A DNA stretch of 64,000 nucleotides from an uncultured Alphaproteobacteria bacterium. Lineage in GTDB: Bacteria > Pseudomonadota > Alphaproteobacteria > Caulobacterales > Aquidulcibacteraceae. Position 1 is the first letter of the stretch, and every line of letters starts with the position of its first letter. This document shows positions 45,533-53,904 of this stretch, piece by piece. The notes beneath the pieces were generated by a model, which saw nothing but the letters and a program-made list of their open reading frames with translations, ran no database searches and was not told the origin of the DNA. Location of the stretch: the NCBI GenBank assembly GCA_902826245.1, contig CADEEA010000009.1:1-64000 (forward strand), written 5' to 3'. Both the position numbers and the translations under genes were made by a program.

Positions 45533-46125
45533 TGGGTCAGTTCCGCGTCTAAGCGCGTTGGCTCGCTCCAACCCGCTGCGGCGACCCAGACGTTCTCGGC
45601 CCCAAGCTCGAACCGAACCAAAGGCGGCGTGTGACCGGGCGGCGGCGCGTCGTTCAGGGGCGGCTCATTCCAACTCGCCACCCAACCTGAACCGACATTG
45701 TAGCTGAACCGGGCGCGCCCCTGGGGCCAGCGCAGCAATTCCCGCCGCGCCGCGCTTTCGCACAACAGCGCACCGCCGGATTCAAGTTCGATCACGCTCA
45801 AACGCACAATCGCTGGCGCACCGGGCTCTACGCACGCCGCAGCAACCGCCGGGCTGGCGGCGAAAACGAGCGAGGTTTGCCCGCCTGCAAATCGGACCTG
45901 CGGGTCCTGCACTGCGGAGGCAAGCACCGCACGAAATTCACTCTCCGCGTTAACCAGGTCGGCGGCGGCGATCGCGTGTTTGACGCGGGAGAAATTCCGC
46001 GCCCCGACATTCGACACCATCGGCAGCAGCAGCAACGCCATCATCGTCGTCAAGGTGACGACGATGAGAGCCTCCATCAGGCTGAGGCCGCGCTCCTGCG
46101 AGCGCGCTTCACGGAGCGGCGCCAT
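45529..46125 (-). CDS. gspJ: Type II secretion pseudopilin J-like
   Basis: 198 residues from ATG 46125. The prepilin leader 'QERGLSLMEALIVVTLTTMM' has Gly-1 and Glu at +5. The C-terminal part is a beta-rich globular domain with cysteines and 'RFSYNVGSGWVASWNEPP', as in GspJ. It sits between gspG and gspK in an operon order where gspH/I/J are usual; the gspI candidate lies in the other transcription unit. Confidence 0.8.
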   Translation of the reverse strand: MAPLREARSQERGLSLMEALIVVTLTTMMALLLLPMVSNVGARNFSRVKHAIAAADLVNAESEFRAVLASAVQDPQVRFAGGQTSLVFAASPAVAAACVEPGAPAIVRLSVIELESGGALLCESAARRELLRWPQGRARFSYNVGSGWVASWNEPPLNDAPPPGHTPPLVRFELGAENVWVAAAGWSEPTRLDAELTQ

Positions 46126-46570
46126 TGGAAATGTCCGCTGCGAGCCCGGTACCGCCTTCTGCGCCATCGGCGCCCAGGCTCTTGATGATCGGGCGGGCGA
46201 ACGCCGCCTGCGGCGGCAAATAGAGATAGGGCCGCCCCCACGGATCGTTGGGCAGCGCCGCGTTGAGGTAGCCCTGCCAAACCGCGCGCTCACCTTCAGA
46301 TGCCGGCGGCGTCACCAGCAGCGCCAATCCCTCCTGCGCAGTCGGGTAACGCTGCAGATCGATACGCATTTCGTCGAGCGCCGCAGCAAGGGTTTCAATC
46401 TGGACCTGCGCCGCCTTTACCTTTGAGCGATCGAGTTGCGCCATCAGACGCGGCCCAACCAACGCAGCGATCAACGCAATAATCGTGAGCACGATCAAGA
46501 CTTCGAGCAAACTGTAGCCCGCCTCGCCGCGGCGATGCGACTTAACCTTGATTTGCCCAGCGCGTTTCAT
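46109..46570 (-). CDS. gspG: Type II secretion major pseudopilin
   Basis: 153 residues from ATG 46570. The leader ends 'RRGEAG', followed by the conserved 'YSLLEVLIVLTIIALIAALV' helix with Glu5. The C-terminal domain has 'RYPTAQEGLALLVTPP' and 'NDPWGRPYLYLPP', the GspG calcium/loop signature. It forms the periplasmic pseudopilus shaft. It is the first gene of the leftward operon, and its stop region overlaps gspJ by 17 bp. Confidence 0.94.
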   Translation of the reverse strand: MKRAGQIKVKSHRRGEAGYSLLEVLIVLTIIALIAALVGPRLMAQLDRSKVKAAQVQIETLAAALDEMRIDLQRYPTAQEGLALLVTPPASEGERAVWQGYLNAALPNDPWGRPYLYLPPQAAFARPIIKSLGADGAEGGTGLAADISNGAAP

Positions 46571-46655
46571 GACTGAGACTCTATCATTGCAGACGGGCGG
46601 CGCGCAAACGCCTCTCACCGTGCGGGTGTGTTGTTCTCCCACACGCAGCAAAGCC

Positions 46656-46674
46656 ATTAACACACGACGTTAAT
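46656..46674. promoter_or_regulatory. Palindrome in the divergent gspG/gspE spacer
   Basis: ATTAAC and GTTAAT are perfect 6-bp inverted arms around ACACGAC within the 195-bp spacer between the leftward and rightward T2SS operons. It is a plausible regulator site for both. The arms look like CtrA half-sites, but the TTAA spacing is 9, not the 7 of the CtrA consensus. Confidence 0.3.
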
Positions 46675-46765
46675 TGCAAGCCCCTAATGCCTGCAGCGAG
46701 AAAACATCGCCTGGCGATTGCCGCTATTGGCGGCGACAGCTACGACGCACTAGTTTACGGAAACC

Positions 46766-48439
46766 ATGGCCATGACAGAAATGAGCCGGCTCGGCCAATT
46801 ACTGAAAGACCGCGGCCTGATCACCGATCAGGATTACGCCGCGGCCGAGGCGTTACGCCGCGACAAGGGCGGCGCCATGGGCCCGACCTTGGTGCGCATG
46901 GGTGCGGTGACCGAGGACGCATTACTGCAAGTCCTGTCCGAGCAATTAGGCATTCCGCTGCTGAACGCCGCCGCAGCGCCGACAGAAGCTGAGGTGCGTG
47001 AGACGGCCGCGGCGCTGGGCGTTCCCATTTCATGGCTCATCGACAATGAAACCATTGTCTGGCGTGCTCAGAACGGAACCCTTCAAGTCGCAGGCCCGCG
47101 CGTGCACGATGCGGCGATCCAGGAGGCCATCGAGCAATGGAGCGACGGTCCGACACGCCTCTACCTTGCCCGCACCGCCGCGCTCGAACCGGTGCTGCTG
47201 GCGCTGCGCGGCTACGAGAGCGTGCGCGCTTCCGCGCTGGGCGCTGATCGCCTGCTTGAATTGGCCGAGGAAGCCCCTGTCATCGACTTCGTGAACTCGG
47301 TGCTGGCCGAGGCGCTGACCAGCCGCGCCAGCGATGTGCATTTCGAGCCGTTCGAGGACAAATTGATCGTGCGCCTTCGGGTAGACGGCGTCCTCACGCA
47401 ACGGCGCGTGGTTTCGCGCGACATCTTCGACGCGGTCGCATCGCGGATCAAATTGCTCTCGGGCATGGACATCGCCGAGCGCCGCTTGCCGCAGGACGGG
47501 CGCCAGAGCGTGCGCGTCGCCGGGCGCGAGCTGGACGTGCGGGTGTCGACGCTGCCGACGACATGGGGCGAATCCATCGTCGTGCGCCTGCTCGGCAATA
47601 CCCGCCACATCCCCGAGCTCGAAGCTTTGGGCCTGAGCGCGCCGCAGCGCGCAATTCTGCTGGACGCCATTGCCCAGCCGAACGGCCTGGTGCTTGTGAC
47701 CGGCCCTACCGGCTCAGGCAAAACCACCACCGTCTACCGATTGATCTCCCGGCTTAATGACGGCGTGCGAAAGATCGTCACCATCGAAGACCCGGTCGAA
47801 TTCGATCTCCCCGGCGTGCTGCAAATGAACGTGCGCGCCGACATCAAGCTCGATTTCGCCACCGGCCTGCGCTCAATCCTGCGCCAGGATCCGGATGTGA
47901 TTTTCGTAGGCGAAATTCGCGATGCAGAAACCGCACGCACGGCGGTGCAAGCGGCTTTGACCGGGCACTTGGTCATCTCCACCGTACACACCAATTCCGC
48001 GTTTGCGGCGGTCTCGCGGCTGCTTGACTTAGGCGTGGAGAAATTCCTGCTGGCGGACGTGCTGCGTGCGGTGATCGGTCAGAGGTTGGTGCGCACGCTG
48101 TGCAAGCGCTGCGCTGCGCCCGACCCTGATCCCGCGCATGAAGCGCGGATGCAGGCGATGATCCCGCCAATTCTGCGCACCAATACTGCTCAATTCAAAC
48201 GGGAGCGCGGCTGTCAGGCGTGCGAAAAATCCGGTTTCCAAGGTCGGGTCGGCGTCTACGAAGCCGCGCGCATAGATGCAACCCTCCAAGGCGCCATACG
48301 CGCCGGCGCCGCCGAGTCAGAACTCATCGCGCTCGCTCGTTCGCACGGCTTTACTAGCTTGATCGAGAATGGCCTGGCCAAGGCGCGCGCGGGCGAGACC
48401 ACCATCATGGAAGCGCTGCGCGTGCTCGGGGCCACATGA
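46766..48439 (+). CDS. gspE: Type II secretion ATPase E
   Basis: 557 residues. The N-terminal N1 domain (about 1-150) binds GspL. The ATPase core has Walker A 'GPTGSGKTTTVYRLI' (about residue 312), the Asp box 'VTIEDPVEFDLPGVLQMNVR', Walker B 'DPDVIFVGEIRDAETA' and His box 'GHLVISTVHTNSA'. A four-cysteine zinc module is present ('LCKRCAAP' and 'GCQACEKSGF'). It drives pseudopilus assembly from the cytoplasmic side. An in-frame ATG two codons further is also possible. Overlaps gspF by 4 bp. Confidence 0.95.
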   Translation: MAMTEMSRLGQLLKDRGLITDQDYAAAEALRRDKGGAMGPTLVRMGAVTEDALLQVLSEQLGIPLLNAAAAPTEAEVRETAAALGVPISWLIDNETIVWRAQNGTLQVAGPRVHDAAIQEAIEQWSDGPTRLYLARTAALEPVLLALRGYESVRASALGADRLLELAEEAPVIDFVNSVLAEALTSRASDVHFEPFEDKLIVRLRVDGVLTQRRVVSRDIFDAVASRIKLLSGMDIAERRLPQDGRQSVRVAGRELDVRVSTLPTTWGESIVVRLLGNTRHIPELEALGLSAPQRAILLDAIAQPNGLVLVTGPTGSGKTTTVYRLISRLNDGVRKIVTIEDPVEFDLPGVLQMNVRADIKLDFATGLRSILRQDPDVIFVGEIRDAETARTAVQAALTGHLVISTVHTNSAFAAVSRLLDLGVEKFLLADVLRAVIGQRLVRTLCKRCAAPDPDPAHEARMQAMIPPILRTNTAQFKRERGCQACEKSGFQGRVGVYEAARIDATLQGAIRAGAAESELIALARSHGFTSLIENGLAKARAGETTIMEALRVLGAT

Positions 48440-49635
48440 GCGCGCGCCGCTTTCGCTACCGCGCGCTGGACGCCGCTGGCGTAACGATTGCCGACACGCT
48501 CATGGCCGAGACGCGCGCCGACGCGCTGCGCCGCCTTGCCGGTGAGAAGAAGACTGTGCTCGAACTAACCGAAGTCGGGGCGCAGGGGCCCGGCCCAGCG
48601 CGAACATCGAGCGAAGGCGCTGTGCTCGTTCTACGCCAACTTGCGGTGATGACCAAAGCGGGCGTCGACCTCCTCGAAGCAATCGAGATCATCGCTTCCT
48701 CCCTGCCGGAAAAGACCATCGCCGACGCATTGCGCGCCGCAGCGGTCAGTCTGCGCCAGGGCGATCGCCTGGCCAAAGCGCTGGAGCAGAACGCGCCTTT
48801 CTATCCGCCATACGTGTACGCGCTGGTCCGTGCAGGCGAGGCGAGCGGTCGCCTACCGCTCGTGCTCGAAGAAGCGGCGAGGCAAATGACGTTCGAGAAG
48901 CGCGTCGCCCGCGACATCCAGAACGCGCTCACCTACCCGGCGTTCTTGGTGCTGAGCGGTTTGGCGAGCGTCGGATTTCTGTTCTACGTGGTAGTGCCGA
49001 AATTCGCCGACATGCTGCGCAATGCGCGCGCCGATGTCGGCGGCCTGTCGGGCGCGGTGCTGGACGCGGGCGTTTTCTTTCACGACAACGCGCTTCTGGT
49101 GCTGGGAATCATCGCCGCGATCGTGGGCCTGCTTGCCGCCTTCGCTGCGACCGTGCAGGGCCGGCGCACTCTGGCCGCCATCGGCCACGCGACACCGGGT
49201 TTGCGGCGATTGCTGATAACGCGCCAGCGGGCGGCATGGTCGCGGATCATGGCGCTCGCACTGGCCGCAGGCGTCGACATCCTTGAAGCCACCAATCTCG
49301 CCAGCCAGTCGCTGCCGGAGGGGAAGATCAAGGCCGACGCCTCCGCCGCGATCCCCATGTTGCGCGCCGGGCGCCCGGTCGACGAAGCCTTCCTGAAGTC
49401 CAACACGCTCGCACCCGTGGACGCCAGTCTCGTGCGTGCTGGTCAACGCTCCGGCGCGCTTGGCGAGATGTTCCGTGCTGTCGCCGACCGCAACGACGAA
49501 GACATGCGCGACGCCATGAAACGCTTCACGCTCGTGCTCGAGCCGGCGGCCATTGCCTTGGTGGCTGGCTTCGTCGGCCTGATTGTGCTCGGCCTCGTCT
49601 CGGCGCTCGCCAGCATCTACGATGTGGTGGGTTGA
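48436..49635 (+). CDS. gspF: Type II secretion inner-membrane platform protein F
   Basis: 399 residues. Two GspF domains of about 120 residues with three TM helices. Signature stretches: 'VLRQLAVMTKAGVDLLEAIE', 'YVYALVRAGEASGRLPLVLE' and, in the second half, 'LALAAGVDILEATNLASQSL' followed by 'LVRAGQRSGALGEMFRAVAD'. It anchors the ATPase complex in the membrane. It overlaps gspE by 4 bp and the prepilin peptidase gene follows after 1 bp. Confidence 0.93.
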   Translation: MSARRFRYRALDAAGVTIADTLMAETRADALRRLAGEKKTVLELTEVGAQGPGPARTSSEGAVLVLRQLAVMTKAGVDLLEAIEIIASSLPEKTIADALRAAAVSLRQGDRLAKALEQNAPFYPPYVYALVRAGEASGRLPLVLEEAARQMTFEKRVARDIQNALTYPAFLVLSGLASVGFLFYVVVPKFADMLRNARADVGGLSGAVLDAGVFFHDNALLVLGIIAAIVGLLAAFAATVQGRRTLAAIGHATPGLRRLLITRQRAAWSRIMALALAAGVDILEATNLASQSLPEGKIKADASAAIPMLRAGRPVDEAFLKSNTLAPVDASLVRAGQRSGALGEMFRAVADRNDEDMRDAMKRFTLVLEPAAIALVAGFVGLIVLGLVSALASIYDVVG

Positions 49636-49636
49636 G

Positions 49637-50254
49637 ATGGGACTGGGCGCCTGGGCTTTCGTCGCCATCGCACTCCTCGTCGGCGCGCTGACTGCACTTG
49701 CGGTGCGCAGGGATTTGGGCGTGCCGCTGCGCTGGGGGGCGCCCCTGACGTTCGCGACCATAAGCTTGACCTACGCGCTCGCCCTCACACTTGGCGCCGC
49801 GCAGACGCAGGCGCTTGCATTCGCGTCCGTGGCCGCAGCCAGCGTGGCGATCGCCGAGATTGACCGGCGTCATTATCTCATTCCGGATCTTCTCGTGGCG
49901 GCGCTGATGTGCGTCGCATTGTTGTTCCCATTCGTTACCCCGGCCGAGGCTTTGACGGGCGCGCTCTGCCTTGGGGGTTTGTTTCTAGCCGTGCGCCATG
50001 GGTTCGCGAACACCGGGCGGGCCGAGGCGCTAGGTTTGGGCGATGTGAAGCTCGCTGCCGCGATGGGCGCGCTGCTCGGGCTGCAATTCGGCCTGATCGC
50101 CGTGGCGATTGCGGGCGTCGCAACACTTGCGGTCGCAGCTCCCGCGGCACTGAGGGGGGGCGGGAGCGCGACCCAGATCAAGACCCCATTCGGAATTGGC
50201 TTGGCGACAGCGCTGAGCGCGACCGCCCTCATGTGCACCTGGAGCGGCGCATGA
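49637..50254 (+). CDS. Prepilin peptidase (A24 family, short form)
   Basis: 205 residues from ATG 49637. Several TM helices, with the catalytic aspartates in 'EIDRRHYLIPD' and 'LGLGDVKLAAAMG', the diagnostic GxGDxK motif. The N-terminal N-methyltransferase domain of full GspO/PilD with its cysteine zinc site is absent, as in the shorter CpaA-like peptidases. It should cleave the leader of GspG, J, K and I; whether it also N-methylates is unlikely. Co-transcribed with gspE-F and gspI. Confidence 0.88.
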   Translation: MGLGAWAFVAIALLVGALTALAVRRDLGVPLRWGAPLTFATISLTYALALTLGAAQTQALAFASVAAASVAIAEIDRRHYLIPDLLVAALMCVALLFPFVTPAEALTGALCLGGLFLAVRHGFANTGRAEALGLGDVKLAAAMGALLGLQFGLIAVAIAGVATLAVAAPAALRGGGSATQIKTPFGIGLATALSATALMCTWSGA

Positions 50255-50652
50255 CGCGGGAGCGCCAATCAGGCTTCAGCGTGATCGAGGCCCTCGTCGC
50301 CGTGGCGATTATGGCGGCGGCGATATTGCCGCTCGCCACGCTGCAAGGGCAGGTCTCGCGCACGGCCGCGCGCCAGCAGCAAATGCAGGCAAGCCTCGCC
50401 GCCGAACGCAGCGCGATGGCGATGCTGCGCGACGCCAACATGATGGAAGCGCCGGAGGGCGCGTTCGATCTTGGCGGCGGAAGCGTTCTGCGCTGGCAAG
50501 CCCGGCCGATTTCGCGCGCGGCGACGACCAATGCCGGTGGGTTCAGCGTCGCCCTCTACGCTATCGACGCACGCGTCATCGATGGAAATGGCCGCGAGAT
50601 CGTGAAATTCTCGGTGGACCAGATAGGTTGGCGACGCGCCGACGCGCGATAG
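50251..50652 (+). CDS. gspI: Type II secretion pseudopilin I-like
   Basis: 133 residues, ATG overlapping the peptidase stop by 4 bp. Leader 'TRERQSG' then 'FSVIEALVAVAIMAAAILPL', with Gly-1 and Glu5, followed by 'ARQQQMQASLAAERSAMAML', a GspI-typical helical neck, and a short beta domain with 'GREIVKFSVDQIGW'. It would form the pseudopilus tip with J and K. It is the last gene of the rightward operon. Confidence 0.8.
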   Translation: MTRERQSGFSVIEALVAVAIMAAAILPLATLQGQVSRTAARQQQMQASLAAERSAMAMLRDANMMEAPEGAFDLGGGSVLRWQARPISRAATTNAGGFSVALYAIDARVIDGNGREIVKFSVDQIGWRRADAR

Positions 50653-50653
50653 T

Positions 50654-51220
50654 TCAAGTCTCAGGCGCCGTTATACCGGCCAAAGCGCGAAGTCGGCTCT
50701 GCACCACTTCCGGCGGCGAACCATAAGCGACAACATCGGCGACACGCCCCTGCGCGTCGAGCAGAAACACCGTCGCGGTATGGTCCATGGTGTAGTCGCC
50801 GTCTTCAAGCTCCTGGCGCTTATAGGTCACCTGGTATGTACGCGCCAGGCGCGCAATCGCATCGGGCTTGCCCGTATAGGCACGCACGCGCGGGCCGAAA
50901 CCTGAGAAATATTCTCCGAGCCGCTCGGGCGTATCGCGCGCAGGATCGACGCTGACGAAATCGATATACAAAGTGTTCTCGCCAATCTTCTCCATGGCGT
51001 CCGTGAGTTCAAACACAGTCACCGGGCAAATCACGGGGCAATGGGTAAACCCAAAGAACACTGCCCGCGGCGCGCCGTTGAGCGAACTCCAACGCACCTG
51101 CTCTCCCAGATGATTCGTAAGCGTGACCTCTTCGGTCCTGCTTTTTCCGCACGCTGCGAGGACACCTGTCGCGACCGCGCCCGTCAACAGCAATCGCCGC
51201 GTTGGACGCGCTACTATCAC
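50654..51220 (-). CDS. SCO1/SenC-family lipoprotein
   Basis: 188 residues. Signal and lipobox in 'RRLLLTGAVATGVLAACGKS'. The thioredoxin-like fold has the copper-binding 'GFTHCPVICPVTV', 'DFVSVDPARDTPERL' and the distal histidine in 'YTMDHTATVFLLD'. It overlaps tolC by 4 bp at the end of the T1SS operon. It would bring copper to, or reduce thiols in, periplasmic proteins. Its pairing with a type I secretion system is unusual. Confidence 0.88.
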   Translation of the reverse strand: MIVARPTRRLLLTGAVATGVLAACGKSRTEEVTLTNHLGEQVRWSSLNGAPRAVFFGFTHCPVICPVTVFELTDAMEKIGENTLYIDFVSVDPARDTPERLGEYFSGFGPRVRAYTGKPDAIARLARTYQVTYKRQELEDGDYTMDHTATVFLLDAQGRVADVVAYGSPPEVVQSRLRALAGITAPET

Positions 51221-52560
51221 CGCGCCGACGCGCCCTGCCCCACCAGGGCGCTGGTCAAGCCGACAGAGACCGCAAGCGCCCGTTCGGCGATCATCAGATC
51301 GCGTTCGGCGTCCGCCACGCCGATGCGTGCGCTCAACAATTCCTGCTCCTGATTGAGCACGTCGATCATCGAGCGCTGGCCGAATTGCTGCTCGCGGCGA
51401 ACGCCGCGGCTGGCGAGCTCCGCCGCCTCCAGCCGTATGCGTTGGGATTCGACGCGGGCGCGTGATGATTCAAGCAGCGAGAACGCAACCGTAACCCCTT
51501 CGCGCACGCGCCGCTGCGTGTCGGCCATGTCGAAGTTCGCCGCATCGCGCAGATGGCGCTGCTGACGCGTGCGCGAGCGGACCGAGCCGCCGCTGAACAG
51601 CGGGATCGAGACGCGCAGACTGACCGATTGCTCGGTCTCGTAGTCGGGGCCGCCGGCCCGTTCTAGGTCGATGATGTTGCGATCAATGTAGGACTGCATC
51701 ACGTCCAGGCGCGAATGGCTGGTCTCAAGAAACACCCGCAAGCGGCCGTTGGCGGCCGCAGCATCCACCGATGCTTCTGACGCCGTGATGTTGGCCGCGG
51801 CCGCGACCAACCTCGGGTGGTCGGCGGCAATCTCGAGCGCCTGCTCCAGAGTTTGCGGTAAACCAGCCATCGCCGCGGGCGCCTCCAAAGCGCCGGGTGG
51901 GCGCCCAGTGATGCGCATATAGGTTTCGTCGGCCTGGATGACACGCACCCGGGCGCGCGAAAGATCCGATCGGGCCTGCGCAACGCGAGCCTCCGCTTGC
52001 GCCACATCCGTGCGCGTGAGGAAGCCCTCGCGCTGGTTGGCGCGGGCGAAACGCTCCTGCTCCTGAAGATTGGCCAGCAATTGCTCTTGCGCTTCTAGCG
52101 AAGCGCGCGACGAACGCGCCTCTCCGTAGGCTTGCGCCAGTTCGAGCGCGAGGTTTTGCACAGCGTCCTGATAGAGCGCGACCGCCGAGGCGATCTGCGC
52201 GCGCGCCAGTCGCGTCGAAGCCCAAACCCGTCCCGAGCCGAACAACAATGTGGACGAACGCAGCGTCGCCACCCAATAATCCGGAAGCTCCCGGATCGGG
52301 GTCGCGAGATTGATGGGCTTCGGCAGCTCGCTGCGATCGGAATCCACCGCAGCGCCTTCAAGCGTGATCTGCGGCAGCAATTCTGACCACGCCTGCGGCC
52401 GCGCCTCGCGCACAGCCTCCAACCGCGCGCGCTCAGCGCCTAGAGCCGGGCTGGTGACGATCGTGGCGCGCGTTTCCTCTTCGAGCGTCTGCGCATAGGC
52501 AGGCGCCGCCGCCACGACGGCGATGACCGCCAAACCCAGCATCAAGTCGGATTTGCGCAT
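51217..52560 (-). CDS. TolC-family outer-membrane channel
   Basis: 447 residues. Signal peptide MRKSDLMLGLAVIAVVAAAP to YAQ. Two repeats of the OEP domain with long helices ('LAQAYGEARSSRASLEAQEQ' and 'LEAAELASRGVRREQQFGQR') and beta segments ('SVSLRVSIPLFSGGSVRSR'). This is a T1SS-type TolC that docks onto the HlyD and ABC proteins encoded just upstream. It lies 3 bp after hlyD and overlaps the SCO gene. Confidence 0.92.
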   Translation of the reverse strand: MRKSDLMLGLAVIAVVAAAPAYAQTLEEETRATIVTSPALGAERARLEAVREARPQAWSELLPQITLEGAAVDSDRSELPKPINLATPIRELPDYWVATLRSSTLLFGSGRVWASTRLARAQIASAVALYQDAVQNLALELAQAYGEARSSRASLEAQEQLLANLQEQERFARANQREGFLTRTDVAQAEARVAQARSDLSRARVRVIQADETYMRITGRPPGALEAPAAMAGLPQTLEQALEIAADHPRLVAAAANITASEASVDAAAANGRLRVFLETSHSRLDVMQSYIDRNIIDLERAGGPDYETEQSVSLRVSIPLFSGGSVRSRTRQQRHLRDAANFDMADTQRRVREGVTVAFSLLESSRARVESQRIRLEAAELASRGVRREQQFGQRSMIDVLNQEQELLSARIGVADAERDLMIAERALAVSVGLTSALVGQGASAR

Positions 52561-52563
52561 GGC

Positions 52564-53904
52564 TCAATTCTCTCTGAATGACCGCCAAACCGACTGACCC
52601 AGCGGCTCAAGCAAGTATTGCAACGCCGTCCGTTTACGTTGCGGGATGACGACTTCCACGGGAAGGCCCGGAAGCAGCGTGAGTTGCCCAGTCTGCGAGG
52701 CGCGCGCGAGCCGCTCGATCTCGTCGTGGGACACGCGGATTTCCGCCGTGAAATAATGGCTGCCGCTGCGTTGGTCTTCGAAGCGGTCGGCCGACAGGCG
52801 ATGCACGACGCCGCGGGCATACGGCATCTGCCGCCCCTCGAACGCCGATAGGCGCACATTGGTTTCCTGGCCGACGCGGACATTGTCGGCGTCCATCGGG
52901 CGAATGTTGACCTGCATGATCATGTCCTGCTCGTCAGGCACGATCTCGAGAATGCGCTCGCCGGGGGAGATCACTGCGCCCGAATTAAACACAGCAAGGC
53001 CCACGACCAAGCCGGCCGTCGGCGCGCGTACGCGGGCGCGCTCCAATTGCACCCGCACGGTCTGCAGGCGCGGCTGCACTTCGCCGAGCTGAGTTTCGAC
53101 GATGCGCAACTCTTGCGCGATCTGCTGAGCGCGATCCTCACGGATTGAGAGCGATTGCATCTGCGATTCGCCGATCCCCTCGCGGGTCTGTTCAATCAGC
53201 CCCAGCATTTCGGCGCGGCGGCCTTCTAGTTCCGCCGCAGTGCGTTCAGCTGCGCGAACGCGGGTCTCGGGCGCGAACCCTTCCGCGTGCAGCGAACGTA
53301 GGCCGTTCAATTCCTCGCCCACCAGCGCCTGCTGATGCTCGATCGCGGCGATTTGTTCACGATAGCCGGCGATGCGCGCGCCCATCTGCGATTGGCGCTG
53401 CCCCTGCACGCCGGTCTGCGCGAAGACCGCCGAGCGGCGTGCGCGCAATTCGTCTTGCTGGCGCTCGAGCACCGCAGCGGCCAGTTCGACATATTCGGGC
53501 GGCAACGCATCCCAAGTTACGGGGCGCGTGATTTGATCCTGCCGCGCGCTTTCCGCAATCAGCCGTTCGCGCGAAGCTTCCAGCTCGATCGATTGCACGG
53601 CGAGGCCGCGCTCCTGCGCGACCAGTTCGATCGCTGAGAGCTCGACCAGAATTTGATTGGCGGCCACGTGGTCGCCTTCGCGAACCGCAACGCGCGAGAC
53701 CACCCCGCCGTCGCGATGCTGCACCACCTGGCGATTGCCGGAGACTTTCACCTCGCCGTTGGCGACAACGCCGGAATCAAGCGGCGCAAACGCCGCCCAA
53801 AGTCCGAACACGCCGAAAAACAGGCCCATGACAATGAGACCGAGCCGGCCCTCCGCCCAGGGGCCGTCGTCCTTGCTTGCGCTCTTTGCGTCTTGACTGC
53901 TCAT
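52564..53904 (-). CDS. Type I secretion membrane fusion protein (HlyD family)
   Basis: 446 residues from ATG 53904 (MSSQDAKSASKDDGPWAEGR), overlapping the ABC gene by 4 bp. One TM anchor (about 22-42), a lipoyl motif ('VSRVAVREGDHVAANQILVE'), a long coiled-coil hairpin (about 110-290), and beta-barrel with 'ARVRAPTAGLVVGLAVFNSG' and 'GERILEIVPDEQDMIMQVNI'. The final 'LTLLPGLPVEVVIPQRKRT' is typical of PrtE/HlyD adaptors. It connects the ABC transporter to TolC. Confidence 0.93.
   Translation of the reverse strand: MSSQDAKSASKDDGPWAEGRLGLIVMGLFFGVFGLWAAFAPLDSGVVANGEVKVSGNRQVVQHRDGGVVSRVAVREGDHVAANQILVELSAIELVAQERGLAVQSIELEASRERLIAESARQDQITRPVTWDALPPEYVELAAAVLERQQDELRARRSAVFAQTGVQGQRQSQMGARIAGYREQIAAIEHQQALVGEELNGLRSLHAEGFAPETRVRAAERTAAELEGRRAEMLGLIEQTREGIGESQMQSLSIREDRAQQIAQELRIVETQLGEVQPRLQTVRVQLERARVRAPTAGLVVGLAVFNSGAVISPGERILEIVPDEQDMIMQVNIRPMDADNVRVGQETNVRLSAFEGRQMPYARGVVHRLSADRFEDQRSGSHYFTAEIRVSHDEIERLARASQTGQLTLLPGLPVEVVIPQRKRTALQYLLEPLGQSVWRSFREN

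Noticed and set aside
46656-46674. CtrA binding site in the T2SS divergent spacer
   Set aside because: The TTAA half-sites are present but separated by 9 bases, not the 7 of the CtrA consensus. It is kept only as a generic palindrome.
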